Origin: Komagataeibacter xylinus
GTDB taxonomy: Bacteria; Pseudomonadota; Alphaproteobacteria; Acetobacterales; Acetobacteraceae
Reading direction: 5' to 3'
Assembly: GCF_031081985.1 (NCBI RefSeq)
Contig: NZ_JARWSK010000004.1
Location: 124,001 to 188,000, forward strand
Length of the DNA: 64,000 bases
The first letter of the stretch is position 1. Every line of letters begins with the position of its first letter. Positions 26,240 through 35,372 of this stretch are shown here, in pieces. The notes under the pieces were generated by a model, which made no database searches, had not been told where the DNA came from, and was given only the letters and a program-made list of their open reading frames with translations. A program made the translations under genes and the position numbers.

Positions 26240-27316
26240 ATGAATATTATGTCGCGCATGATCCTGCCCCTGATGCGGCGCCTGGAACCCGAGGCCGCCC
26301 ATCATATCGCCCTTGATGCCTTGCAACTTGGCCTTGGCGGCGTCTCCTGCCCCGGCAATGATGACCCGGCGCTGTCCGTCCGCGCCATGGGGCTGCGCTT
26401 TCCCAACCCCATTGGCATGGCGGCGGGCTTTGACAAGAATGCCGTGGTGGTGCGCCCGCTCACCCGCGCGGGCTTCGGCTTTGTCGAGGCTGGTACCGTC
26501 ACGCCGCGCCCGCAGCCCGGCAATCCGCAGCCGCGCCTGTTCCGCCTGACCGAAGACCGCGCCATCATCAACCGCATGGGCTTCAACAACCAGGGCATCG
26601 ACCGCTTTGCCGTGCGCATGGCGCGCCTGCATCGCGTGTCCTCGCCGCGCCGCACGCCCGGCGCGCAGGTGCCGGTGGGGGCCAACCTTGGTATCAACAA
26701 GGTGGGCGCCGACCCCGAGCGCGATTACCCCATGCTGGTGGGGCGGGTTAAGCATTATGCCGACTACATCGTTATCAACCTGTCCTCGCCCAACACGCCG
26801 GGGCTGCGCGACCTGCTTGAGGCATCAAGGCTCAAGGGCATTCTGGATGCCATCAACGCCGCCCACCCCGAGCGCCCGCCGCTTCTGGTCAAGATCTCGC
26901 CCGATATCGCGCATGATGATGTCGAAGCCGTGGTCGAGGCTGCCATTGCCGGTGGCGCGCAGGGGCTGATCGTGTCCAACACCACCATCTCGCGCCCCGC
27001 CGGGCTGCTCAGCCCTTATGCTACCGAGACCGGGGGCCTGTCAGGACGCCCGCTGCGCCCGCTGGCACAGGACATGCTGACCCGCGTGGCAAAGGTGGCG
27101 GCAGGCCGCGTGGCGCTGGTGGCCAGCGGCGGGATCGAAACCGGCGTGGACATCCTCGACCGGGTCAAGGCAGGGGCGGATCTTGTGCAGATCTATACGG
27201 CCTATGTGTATGAAGGACCGGGAATCCTCAAGCGCCTGAAGGCCGAGACCCTGCGCGCCCTGCGTGCCGAAGGCTTCGAGACGCTGGCCGACGCCAAGGG
27301 AGCCGTCCTTAAATGA
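26240..27316 (+). CDS. pyrD: dihydroorotate dehydrogenase (quinone), class 2
   Basis: Membrane-associated FMN enzyme of pyrimidine synthesis, oxidising dihydroorotate to orotate with ubiquinone. 358 residues with an N-terminal amphipathic segment. Class 2 hallmarks are GMAAGFDKNAVVV, NRMGFNNQG, GANLGINK, VINLSSPNTPGLRD with the catalytic Ser, LLVKISPD, SNTTISRP and LVASGGIETGVD. It shares a 4-bp ATGA overlap with the downstream HAD phosphatase gene. Confidence 0.97.
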   Translation: MNIMSRMILPLMRRLEPEAAHHIALDALQLGLGGVSCPGNDDPALSVRAMGLRFPNPIGMAAGFDKNAVVVRPLTRAGFGFVEAGTVTPRPQPGNPQPRLFRLTEDRAIINRMGFNNQGIDRFAVRMARLHRVSSPRRTPGAQVPVGANLGINKVGADPERDYPMLVGRVKHYADYIVINLSSPNTPGLRDLLEASRLKGILDAINAAHPERPPLLVKISPDIAHDDVEAVVEAAIAGGAQGLIVSNTTISRPAGLLSPYATETGGLSGRPLRPLAQDMLTRVAKVAAGRVALVASGGIETGVDILDRVKAGADLVQIYTAYVYEGPGILKRLKAETLRALRAEGFETLADAKGAVLK

Positions 27317-28188
27317 AATGGCATGATGGCCTGTCCGGCCTGAGCCATGACTATGATGGCTACATCCTCGATCTGTGGGGCGTGGTGCACAATGGCGTCG
27401 CCCCTTATCCCGGCGTGCTGGAATGCCTGCAATGCCTGCGCGAGGCGGGCAGGCGGGTCGTCCTGCTCTCCAACGCGCCGCGTCGCACCGCTACGGTGGA
27501 GCCGGGCCTGCGCCGCATGGGCATCAGTGCTGACCTGTATGACGGCATCATGACCAGTGGCGAGTGCACGCACGGCATGCTGGCCGCCCGCACCGACCCG
27601 TGGTTTGCGGGTCTTGGCCGCCGTATGGTCCATCTTGGCCCCGACAAGGATGTTGATGTCTATGCCGGGCTGGACCTTGATGTGGTCAGCGACCCGGCAC
27701 AGGCCGATTTCGTGCTCAATACCGGGCCGGACGCCGAACTGGGCGAGGAGGAAATTGACCCCTACCTGCCCATGCTGGAGCAGTGCGCGGCCCACAGCCT
27801 GCCCATGATCTGCGCCAACCCCGACCAGCAGGTCATCCGCGGCAGCCAGCGCCTGATCTGCGCGGGTGCGATGGCAAGCTGGTATGAAAGCCGCAACCGC
27901 CCCGTGCGCTGGATCGGCAAGCCCTACCCGGAAGTGTACGCGCTGGCTTTATCGCTGCTCGATGTGCCACGCGAGCGCGTGCTGGCGCTGGGCGATGCAC
28001 TGGCCACCGACATGCGCGGGGCGGCTACGGCAGACATTGACGGCTGCTGGGTGCTGGGCGGCATTCATCAGGAAATGCTGGGCGGAAGCTGGGAGCACGG
28101 TCGCAACCCTGATTACGACCTTGCGGTGGCGGAAGCGCGTGCGGCAGGGCTTGCCCCCGTGGCCTGCGTGCCCTCGCTCCGCTGGTAA
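27313..28188 (+). CDS. HAD-superfamily class IIA hydrolase (TIGR01459 type)
   Basis: 291 residues. Motif I is FILDLWGVVHNG-like YILDLWGVVHNG, where the second acidic residue of DxD is Trp, as in the TIGR01459 alphaproteobacterial group. Motif II is LLSNAPRRT, and motif III/IV lie in IGKPYPEVY and LALGDALATDMRGA. The class IIA cap follows motif II. Relatives of the NagD/GPH type dephosphorylate nucleoside monophosphates or glycolate phosphate; the natural substrate here is unknown. Overlap with pyrD suggests a link to nucleotide metabolism or only transcriptional convenience. Confidence 0.88.
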   Translation: MKWHDGLSGLSHDYDGYILDLWGVVHNGVAPYPGVLECLQCLREAGRRVVLLSNAPRRTATVEPGLRRMGISADLYDGIMTSGECTHGMLAARTDPWFAGLGRRMVHLGPDKDVDVYAGLDLDVVSDPAQADFVLNTGPDAELGEEEIDPYLPMLEQCAAHSLPMICANPDQQVIRGSQRLICAGAMASWYESRNRPVRWIGKPYPEVYALALSLLDVPRERVLALGDALATDMRGAATADIDGCWVLGGIHQEMLGGSWEHGRNPDYDLAVAEARAAGLAPVACVPSLRW

Positions 28189-28275
28189 TCGCTGCCTCGT
28201 ATGGCCAACGCCACGCCGGCCTTCATGCTGCCGGATCGCACGGGTGTTTTCGCTCGGTGAGCAGCCTGCGCCGCC

Positions 28276-29385
28276 TCAGGTCTTGGGCACTTCCTTGAGG
28301 GCAAGGGGAAGGGCGTGCCCGAACATGGCCAGTTCGGCAGGAGTGGCGGTTCCCACCCGGATCCATGTCTGATAGGCAGGCGCGTCAAAAACACGGATAT
28401 CGATATTGTGTTGCGCCAGCGCCTGTTCCATCAGCCTGGCGGGGCGTCCGGTATTTACATACACGAACGTGCCGTGGCTCCTCAGATAGGACAGGCCATT
28501 TTTTTCGCAGATATCATAGATCATCTGGCGGCAGTTTTTCAGGTAGGCGATCGCGCCGTCAAGGTAGTGTCTGTCCCCCAGTGAGGCGACGGCTGCGGCA
28601 AAGCCTGCCTGATTGCGCGATGTCGTGGTCAGGCTGTAAAGCTGCCTGACGCGGGGGGGCTGCGCCAGGATGTAGCCGATCCGTAATCCCGCCAGTCCAT
28701 ATACCTTGGAGAACGTGCGCGCCACGATCACATCGTGCCCGGAATGGACAAGGGGGGCAACGGTCATGCCGTTTGCATCGGGCAGCAGTTCGAAATAGGC
28801 CTCATCCACAATAACCGGGACCGTTTTTGAAACATCCCGGCAGAATGCCAGAAGTTCCTGATGCCTGAGCATATGCCCTGTCGGGTTGTTGGGGTTGCAG
28901 ATATACACCAGGGCGGTCTGGGGTGTTATGGCGCGGCGCATGGCTTGCAGGTCGATCGCATGCGCCGAAAGCGGCACATACCGTATGGCCACCCCCCGGC
29001 GCTGCGCATAATTCAGGTGTGTGGCATAGGTTGGCTGGGGGGCAAGAATGTGCCCGGCGCGCCCGATATCGGTTGAAAGCAGCGAAAGTGCATCAAGCGA
29101 GCCATTGGACAGGGCGACCTTCTCACGTTCAAGATTTTCCTGCTGGCCAATCCGGTCGCGCAGAAGATGCTCATCCTCAACATAATAGGGCGCCAGCGGC
29201 ACGCAGCCCGCAATGGCGGTGCGTGCGGCAGGCGAGGGGCCAAACGGGTTTTCCGTTACATTCAGGCGCGCCCGTGCCGGTAGGGGTTCTTCCGCCGCCC
29301 TGGCGGGGTGGACCACACCGGCCCACAAGGCGGAGGTGAGCAGGCTGGCAGACTGGATGATGGAGCGCCGGTTCAGATGCAGCAT
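28276..29385 (-). CDS. exported HisC-like PLP-dependent aminotransferase
   Basis: 369-residue fold-type I aminotransferase resembling histidinol-phosphate aminotransferase. PLP sites are visible: NPNNPTG (164-170), VIVDEAY with Asp194, and Lys227 in ARTFSKVYGLAG, followed by RIGY. Unusually for this family, the N-terminus has a twin-arginine signal (LNRRSIIQSASLLTSALWAG, cleavage after ARA at about 30), so it should act in the periplasm, not in histidine synthesis. It is divergent from a TonB-dependent receptor across an AT-rich region. PvdN and PtaA, periplasmic PLP enzymes of pyoverdine maturation, give a precedent for such export. The substrate is unknown. ATG 29385 is chosen over ATG 29403 because it gives a compact signal. 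Confidence 0.85.
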   Translation of the reverse strand: MLHLNRRSIIQSASLLTSALWAGVVHPARAAEEPLPARARLNVTENPFGPSPAARTAIAGCVPLAPYYVEDEHLLRDRIGQQENLEREKVALSNGSLDALSLLSTDIGRAGHILAPQPTYATHLNYAQRRGVAIRYVPLSAHAIDLQAMRRAITPQTALVYICNPNNPTGHMLRHQELLAFCRDVSKTVPVIVDEAYFELLPDANGMTVAPLVHSGHDVIVARTFSKVYGLAGLRIGYILAQPPRVRQLYSLTTTSRNQAGFAAAVASLGDRHYLDGAIAYLKNCRQMIYDICEKNGLSYLRSHGTFVYVNTGRPARLMEQALAQHNIDIRVFDAPAYQTWIRVGTATPAELAMFGHALPLALKEVPKT

Positions 29386-29552
29386 GATGGTCCGTGTAAG
29401 CATAAGATTGAATAGTTTATTATATGAACTCGCTAAAATAGAATATGAAATAAATAAGAATAAATTTTCATCATAACTTAACTTTAAAAGAATCTAACAT
29501 TTTCGATAAGGGGCTTGCGTTCGGTTTCAATAATTTGTCCCTGGAAATACTC
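29386..29552. promoter_or_regulatory. AT-rich divergent promoter region
   Basis: 167 bp between the exported aminotransferase (-) and TonB-dependent receptor (+), markedly AT-rich (for example AAATAAATAAGAATAAATTTTC near 29446-29468) in an otherwise GC-rich window. It should contain both promoters. Its base composition would suit a Fur-like or other metal-regulator site, but I see no clean consensus. Confidence 0.5.
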
Positions 29553-32177
29553 ATGGCAATCAGAAAAGCCTTTCTATTTTCGACAGCAATCACTTTTGGT
29601 ATGGTAGTGGACGCAACCGTTTCTTATGCGGCGCCACTTGTGGATGAGCACAAGCCTGACAGTAACAGGCGTGGAAAAAACCCTGTCGTGAAAGGCACGA
29701 AATCTGGCGGGAAGCCGGTTGAGGGCACAAATGCTCCGGCCAGCAGCAGTGAAACCCTGATTGTAACAGGCACCCATGCTGTCAATCGCAAGGCGCAGCA
29801 GAGCACATCGCCCGTTACGGTCCTGTCCGCCGCAACGCTGCGGCGTTCGGGGCAGTTGAACCTGGCCGATGCACTGACGCGCACCTATGCCTCGATCAAT
29901 GTCAGTGCCATGGGCAATGATGCCGGCGCACTGACATCCGCCATTCGCATGCGTGGCCTCAACCCCAACGAGGTTCTGGTGCTGGTGGATGGAAAACGCC
30001 GCCATACCACGGCAAACATCTATGCCGATGCCGGGCCGGACTTTGGCGCGACACCGGTTGACCTGAACATGATCCCGGCTGCCGCCATCGACCATATCGA
30101 AGTGCTGGAAGACGGGGCCGCCGCGCTGTACGGGTCGGACGCCATCGCGGGCGTGGTCAACATCATTACCAAAAAAACAAATCATGGCCTGAACATGAGC
30201 GCCCAGACAGGCGCAAACGCCTATAATGGCGATGGCTGGCAGTACCAGACCAGCGTTGATGGCGGCCTGTCGCTTGGTGGCGATGGCTACCTGCACCTGA
30301 GCGGGCAGGTGTACCATACCGACCATATGGCCCCCTATACTGAAGACCATCGCCTGATGGGCTATGCGCCTGCGGGGGCAGCGACCTCGCTTTATACCGG
30401 ATCGGTTTCCGTTCCCAAGAACTCCAACAAGGTCATGAGCACGCCAGAGGAAACGCGTGAAAACCTGAGCATTGCCTTTGGCAAGACACTGGCGGAGGGC
30501 ATACAGGGTTACGGGCTGATTACCTACGCCCATCGCCATGCCGAAGCCTATGAAAACTACCGTCCGCCCAACACGCTGCCTTCTGTCTATCCCTCCGGTT
30601 TCTCGCCCATCGAAACGATGGAGGAGAATGACTATGCCGCCACCCTGGGGCTGAAGGGTGATAACTTCTTCAAATTCGCCTGGGACATCAGCACGACATA
30701 TGGCGCGGATGAAGACAAGATCGGTGACAAGAACAGCGTGAATGCGGGCATGCTGAGCAGCAAGTGCATTGCACGCAGCAGCAACCCCACCAGCACCAGC
30801 GCTTATGTTTCAACCGATGGGTGCGGCTGGTCGCCCACCAGCACGCGGGCCGAAAGCTACCGCATGGCGCAATGGACCAACACGGCCGATTTCAGGCGCA
30901 ATTTCAAAACCGGTTTTGCCACCCCCACCACCATTGCCTTTGGCGCCGAGCACAGGCTTGAAACCTATGAGATAACGGCAGGCACCCCGCCATCCTACGA
31001 GGCCGGTGGCATGGCGGGCTATGTTGGCCTTAGCCCGCACAACGCTGGCAGCTGGAGCCGTGATATCTGGGCAGGTTACATTGACGGCGATTTTCATCCG
31101 CTCAGGCACTGGGATGTCGATTTTGCCGGACGCTTCGAGCACTATACCGATGTGGGCAACACCGAAAACGGCAAGGTATCCACGCGCTATGACATTACGC
31201 GACGCATTGCGGTGCGTGGCACCATAAGCAACGGCTTCCGCGCGCCCACCCTGGCCGAGCAGCATTTCAGCGCCATCAATGTCGGTGCCTCGACCGTGTC
31301 GGGGCTGTTGCCTGTCAGTTCGGGGGCCGCACGCTCGCTTGGTGCCTCCCCCCTCAAGCCTGAACGTTCGACCAACGCAAGCGCCGGCATCGTGCTGGAG
31401 CCGATCAATGGGTTCCATGTCGAGGCCGATGTCTACCAGATCAACATCCGCGACCGCATCATCGCCGGCGGGTCCGTCAACGGGCCTACGGCCATTAACG
31501 CCGTGCAGCAGCTTGGCTTCGTGCTGCCAGCCGGGCTCGACCCCAATGCGGTCAGCACCTACTATTTTGCCAATGGGGCCAGCACGCGCACGCAGGGCTT
31601 TGATCTCAAGGCCAGTTACCTGCTGCACATGCACCGTTACGGCAACCTGAACCTTTCCGCTTCGCTGGACCTGAACCGTACCCGCCTGAGCCATGTGGCC
31701 GCCACCATGGTCAATGGCGTGAGCACGCCACTGCTTAATGCCGCAACAGCGAGCTACATCACCACTGCCTATCCGCGCAGCAAGCTGATCCTCAATGCTT
31801 ACTGGACGATCGGAAAGTGGGATGTAAACATACGCCAGACCCGCTATGGCCAGACCACGGACATGCTGGCCTATCAGGACTGGACCCCTTCCAGCGCCCA
31901 GTGCGTATCCAACGGCATGACCACTGCGCTGCGTTACTCCAACACCTGTTTCGCGCAGTTCAACAATACCCCGCGCTGGCTGACAGACCTCGAAATAGGC
32001 TACAGCGTCACGCCGCACCTGCATGTTACCGTCGGGGCAAACAATGTCTTCAATATCCGTCCCCGCATGGTAAACCCGCTGAACAATAATTATGGCGCCC
32101 GGATCTATGATGCCAATTCAGCACAGGTACCCATGACGGGCGGCTATTACTATGGCCGTATTGACGCACGTTTCTGA
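29553..32177 (+). CDS. TonB-dependent outer-membrane receptor
   Basis: 874 residues from ATG 29553; an upstream TTG at 29535 in frame is less likely. A signal peptide (AFLFSTAITFGMVVDATVSYA) precedes a Lys/Gly-rich linker and the plug: LIVTGTHAV as TonB-box-like strand, SPVTVLSAATLRRSG, LTSAIRMRGLNPNEVLVLVDG and AAALYGSDAIAGVVNIITKK. The 22-strand barrel ends YYYGRIDARF with terminal Phe. Two Cys pairs in extracellular-loop-like positions (SSKCIARSS with DGCGW; AQCVSNG with NTCFAQF) may form disulfides. It is divergent from the exported aminotransferase, so the two may act on the same ligand. The ligand is unknown. Confidence 0.94.
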   Translation: MAIRKAFLFSTAITFGMVVDATVSYAAPLVDEHKPDSNRRGKNPVVKGTKSGGKPVEGTNAPASSSETLIVTGTHAVNRKAQQSTSPVTVLSAATLRRSGQLNLADALTRTYASINVSAMGNDAGALTSAIRMRGLNPNEVLVLVDGKRRHTTANIYADAGPDFGATPVDLNMIPAAAIDHIEVLEDGAAALYGSDAIAGVVNIITKKTNHGLNMSAQTGANAYNGDGWQYQTSVDGGLSLGGDGYLHLSGQVYHTDHMAPYTEDHRLMGYAPAGAATSLYTGSVSVPKNSNKVMSTPEETRENLSIAFGKTLAEGIQGYGLITYAHRHAEAYENYRPPNTLPSVYPSGFSPIETMEENDYAATLGLKGDNFFKFAWDISTTYGADEDKIGDKNSVNAGMLSSKCIARSSNPTSTSAYVSTDGCGWSPTSTRAESYRMAQWTNTADFRRNFKTGFATPTTIAFGAEHRLETYEITAGTPPSYEAGGMAGYVGLSPHNAGSWSRDIWAGYIDGDFHPLRHWDVDFAGRFEHYTDVGNTENGKVSTRYDITRRIAVRGTISNGFRAPTLAEQHFSAINVGASTVSGLLPVSSGAARSLGASPLKPERSTNASAGIVLEPINGFHVEADVYQINIRDRIIAGGSVNGPTAINAVQQLGFVLPAGLDPNAVSTYYFANGASTRTQGFDLKASYLLHMHRYGNLNLSASLDLNRTRLSHVAATMVNGVSTPLLNAATASYITTAYPRSKLILNAYWTIGKWDVNIRQTRYGQTTDMLAYQDWTPSSAQCVSNGMTTALRYSNTCFAQFNNTPRWLTDLEIGYSVTPHLHVTVGANNVFNIRPRMVNPLNNNYGARIYDANSAQVPMTGGYYYGRIDARF

Positions 32178-32199
32178 ATTTTTCTACCATGACTGACAG

Positions 32200-32226
32200 G
32201 GCCGGGAGCAGGGACTGCTTCCGGCC
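32200..32226 (+). terminator. hairpin after the TonB-dependent receptor gene
   Basis: GGCCGGGAGCAG (32200-32211) pairs with CTGCTTCCGGCC (32215-32226) with one G-U pair and a 3-nt loop, 22 bp after the stop codon. Only a short T-run follows, so it is a weak or Rho-assisted terminator candidate, possibly shared with the convergent yqgE gene. Confidence 0.5.
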
Positions 32227-32328
32227 TGTTGGCGTTATCATGCCGTCCCGGCACCTTGTCGTGGCCGGGCAGGGGGGGCGTAGGCGCAGGTGCCTGCCGC
32301 CGCCTCTGTGAAAAGCGCTGCGTCCTGC

Positions 32329-32913
32329 TCAGGCGTGGCCCACCGCGCCGGTAAACCACGCCGGGTCAATGCGCACGCTGGCCAGCGCCTGCCGCCATTT
32401 GGCGTTATGGTCCGGGCCAAACACGATGGCCTCGGTCGCCGGGGCGGAAACCCAGGCATTGTGGCGCAGCATCTCCTCTTCAAGCTGGCCTGCCTCCCAG
32501 CTTGCATGGCCCATGGCCAGCATGGCGTGGGCCGGCCCGTTGCCATCGGCAATGTCACGCAGCACGTCAAGGCTGGCGGTCAGCGTCGTGCTGCCATCCA
32601 CCGGCAGGCTGCCATCGCCGCTCCAGTCCGATGTGTGCAGCACGAAACCGCGCCCGTTATCCATCGGCCCGCCTGCGCACAGGTTGATGCGGCGGCGGGG
32701 CGGCACGGGTGCAATGCCGAGCTGTTCAAGTACATCATCAAGCACGGGTTGCGACAGCCTGCGGTTGACGACCAGCCCCATCGCCCCATCCTCGGGCGTA
32801 TGGGCGCACAGATAGATGACACTGCGCGCGAAGGCGGGGTCGGTCAGGGCAGGGGTTGCCACCAGCAGGTGACCGGTCAGGCTACGGCCTGGAGATGTCG
32901 CGAAGGAAGCCAT
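32329..32913 (-). CDS. yqgE: YqgE/AlgH family protein (DUF179)
   Basis: 194-residue conserved protein of the YqgE/AlgH family; its biochemical role is unsettled, and AlgH was linked to alginate regulation. Blocks seen are LTGHLLVATPALTDPAFARSVIYL, GAMGLVVNR, GGPMDNGRGFVLHT, MLAMGHASWEAGQLEEEM and WVSAPAT. The start ATG 32913 gives the usual short N-terminus; a much longer upstream frame is antisense to the SDR gene and rejected. It lies convergent to the receptor gene and divergent from the SDR gene. Confidence 0.93.
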   Translation of the reverse strand: MASFATSPGRSLTGHLLVATPALTDPAFARSVIYLCAHTPEDGAMGLVVNRRLSQPVLDDVLEQLGIAPVPPRRRINLCAGGPMDNGRGFVLHTSDWSGDGSLPVDGSTTLTASLDVLRDIADGNGPAHAMLAMGHASWEAGQLEEEMLRHNAWVSAPATEAIVFGPDHNAKWRQALASVRIDPAWFTGAVGHA

Positions 32914-33042
32914 ACACCACCATAGAACCGGATTTGCCCTCTTTTGCAACCATTTCAGCTTCGGGTTGTATGGTTCATTGCCCCCATGACGGGAGGCGAT
33001 TGATATGCAAGGCTGACCACCGACACAGCAGGAGAAAAGACC

Positions 33043-33801
33043 ATGAAGCAGATTGCACTGGTAACGGGGGCTACGGCCGGATTCGGCAAGGCAATCGCCA
33101 CGCGGCTCGTGCGTGATGGCTACCGCGTCATTGCCACCGGCCGCAGGCGCGAACGCCTTGATGCGCTGGCGGCTGAACTCGGGCCGGACCTGTTGGCCTT
33201 TGAGCTGGACATGACCGATGCGGCAGCCATCGCCGCCCTGCCGGGCAGCCTGCCCGAGGGCTGGCGCGATGTGGATGTGCTGGTCAATAACGCGGGTCTC
33301 GCCCTGGGCATGGAAAAGGCGCAGGAGGCGGATCTGGCCAACTGGCAGACCATGATCAGCACCAACGTGACCGGCATGGTCGAACTGACGCGCGTGCTGC
33401 TGCCGGGCATGGTGGCGCGCGACCGGGGGCATGTGGTGACGCTGGGCAGCACGGCGGGCATCTACCCCTATACGGGTGGCAATGTGTATGGCGCGACCAA
33501 GGCGTTCGTGCGCCAGTTCACCCGCAACCTGCGCTGCGACCTGCTGGGCCACAACGTGCGCGTGACCAATATCGAGCCGGGCCTGTGTGGCGGCAGCGAG
33601 TTCAGCACCGTGCGCCTGCGCGACCCGGCCAAGGCAGCGGCGGTGTATGAAGGCACCCACCCCCTGCTGCCCGAGGACATCGCCGAGACCCTGTCCTGGA
33701 TCATTGCGCTGCCGCGTCATGTCAATATCAACGAGGTGGAGATGATGCCGACCTGTCAGGCGGCTGGTGGCCTCGCGGTGGCGCGGGGCATGAAGGATTG
33801 A
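33043..33801 (+). CDS. short-chain dehydrogenase/reductase, YdfG-like
   Basis: 252-residue classical SDR. The NAD(P)-binding motif TGATAGFGKA is at the N-terminus with downstream ATGRRRERL favouring NADP. Then come VLVNNAGLALG, a Ser in TLGSTAGIYPY and the YGATK catalytic Tyr/Lys. The overall pattern and the late INEVEMMPT resemble YdfG/3-hydroxy acid (serine or malonic semialdehyde) dehydrogenases. The RBS GGAGAA precedes the ATG. The stop overlaps the in-frame leader of the PPK2 gene, so the pair is probably co-transcribed. Confidence 0.92.
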   Translation: MKQIALVTGATAGFGKAIATRLVRDGYRVIATGRRRERLDALAAELGPDLLAFELDMTDAAAIAALPGSLPEGWRDVDVLVNNAGLALGMEKAQEADLANWQTMISTNVTGMVELTRVLLPGMVARDRGHVVTLGSTAGIYPYTGGNVYGATKAFVRQFTRNLRCDLLGHNVRVTNIEPGLCGGSEFSTVRLRDPAKAAAVYEGTHPLLPEDIAETLSWIIALPRHVNINEVEMMPTCQAAGGLAVARGMKD

Positions 33802-33803
33802 GC

Positions 33804-34730
33804 ATGGCCCGCAAGAAAACGACCACAAATACCCTCGCACGCCGTTTCAGCGTGCATAACGGCAAGGGGTTCTCCCTTGCCGACTGCCCCACCCGCGCCG
33901 CAGAGGCCTGCGGGCTGGACAAGAAAACCGGCAAGCACCTGCTCAAGGAGCGCATCCGCTACCTCTCGCAGCTACAGGCCCTGCTATACGCCAACAACAC
34001 ATGGTCGGTGCTGGTCGTGCTGCAGGCGCTTGACGCTGGCGGCAAGGATGGCGTGATCAAGCATGTCATGTCGGGCATCAACCCGCAGGGGGTCAGTGTC
34101 TCGTCCTTCAAGCAGCCCGGCCCGGTCGAGCTGGCGCATGGCTATCTGTGGCGCGAGCACATGGTGGCGCCTGCCGCTGGCCGCATCGGCATCTTCAACC
34201 GCAGCCATTATGAAGAGGTGCTCGTCACCCGTGTGCACCCCGAACTGCTCGAGCATGAATGCCTGCCGCTGAGCCTGCGCCGCAAGCCCACCTTCTGGCA
34301 GGACCGTTACGAGGACATCAGCAGTTTCGAGCGCTACATGGCCCGTCAGGGTACGATCGTGCTGAAATTCTTCCTGCACCTTTCAAAGGAGGAGCAGCGC
34401 CTGCGCTTTTTGCAGCGCATCAAGCACCGCGCCAAGAACTGGAAATTCTCGCCTGCCGATATTCATGAGCGCCAGTACTGGGATGACTACCAGAACGCCT
34501 ATGAGGAAGCGATCCGCCATACGGCCCACCCCGATGCGCCCTGGTTTGTCGTGCCTGCTGACCAGAAATGGTTCGAGCGCCTGGTCGTGATCGAGGCGAT
34601 CATCGACGCGCTGGAGAAGCTGCACCTGAAAATGCCCGCCATGGACCCCGCCATGGAGGCGGATATGGAAAAGGCCCGCAGGCAGCTTGAGGCGGAAGCC
34701 CCCCGGCCCGTGCGTAACCCCGTTCATTGA
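33804..34730 (+). CDS. polyphosphate kinase 2 family (polyphosphate:nucleotide phosphotransferase)
   Basis: 308 residues of the one-domain PPK2 type, moving phosphate between polyphosphate and nucleotides. The Walker A-like LDAGGKDGVIKH is followed by the Walker B region GRIGIFNRSHYEEVLVTRVHP, the lid segment KHRAKNWKFSPADIHERQYWDDY and the YEEAI helix. These fit PPK2, but the class (ADP or AMP as acceptor) cannot be read reliably. A TTG at 33798 is an alternative start; ATG 33804 is preferred. It follows the SDR stop directly. Confidence 0.92.
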   Translation: MARKKTTTNTLARRFSVHNGKGFSLADCPTRAAEACGLDKKTGKHLLKERIRYLSQLQALLYANNTWSVLVVLQALDAGGKDGVIKHVMSGINPQGVSVSSFKQPGPVELAHGYLWREHMVAPAAGRIGIFNRSHYEEVLVTRVHPELLEHECLPLSLRRKPTFWQDRYEDISSFERYMARQGTIVLKFFLHLSKEEQRLRFLQRIKHRAKNWKFSPADIHERQYWDDYQNAYEEAIRHTAHPDAPWFVVPADQKWFERLVVIEAIIDALEKLHLKMPAMDPAMEADMEKARRQLEAEAPRPVRNPVH

Positions 34731-34787
34731 CGCCGCCGCCCGCGCACCGCAAAAGATTGTGATCTTTTGGAAAGGGAGAACACTCAG

Positions 34788-35372
34788 ATGGCGGCAATGC
34801 GCTGGCAGCGATGCGTGATGATGGGGCTCGGGGCGGTCGTGGCCCTGCAGATGGGGGGCATGACACCTGCCCATGCGCGCCATCACCACCACCGGCATGA
34901 AGAGTCGCGTGATGAAACGCAGGACACACAGGGCGGGCAAGGCGGGTATGAGGGCAGCAGTTCACGCCCGCAGCCCATTGCCAGCCCCGTGCCCGAGGCG
35001 TGCGATGACGGCAAATTCCTTGCCGACCTTCAGGCTGCGGAAGGCAGCAGCAGCGAAGCCCATGCCGACCGGGTCGAGCATGTGTGCGGGAAGGTCATTG
35101 CCGTTTCGGCCTCCAAGCGCACGCGCAGCGGCCTGCACGGGTATTTTTATGTTGATGTCGGGCATGGCGTGTCCATCCGCATCGTGTCGGATCTGGACCG
35201 CATGTCCGCGCCCGCATGGCCGTGGGTGGCCAAGGGTGACCAGGCTGATGTGCTGGGCCGTTATTATTATGACAACGCCCGCAGCCAAGGCATTGACTGG
35301 ACCCATCACGGCACCGGGCGGAGCTGGCCGGTTGAAGGCTATGTGAGCGTCAACGGCACCCGTTATCAGTAA
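34788..35372 (+). CDS. exported DUF3465-domain protein
   Basis: 194 residues with a signal peptide (VMMGLGAVVALQMGGMTPAHA), then a His-rich segment (HHHHRHEES) and a Gln/Gly linker. The C-terminal OB-like DUF3465 domain (about 75-194) includes HVCGKVIAVSAS, GLHGYFYVDVGHGVSIRIVSDLD, KGDQADVLGRYYYD and IDWTHHGTGRSWPVEGYV, the family hallmark being W-T-H-H. The GGGAGA sequence before ATG 34788 decides the start. Function is unknown; other members are small periplasmic proteins. Repeat copy B begins at the stop. Confidence 0.82.
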   Translation: MAAMRWQRCVMMGLGAVVALQMGGMTPAHARHHHHRHEESRDETQDTQGGQGGYEGSSSRPQPIASPVPEACDDGKFLADLQAAEGSSSEAHADRVEHVCGKVIAVSASKRTRSGLHGYFYVDVGHGVSIRIVSDLDRMSAPAWPWVAKGDQADVLGRYYYDNARSQGIDWTHHGTGRSWPVEGYVSVNGTRYQ

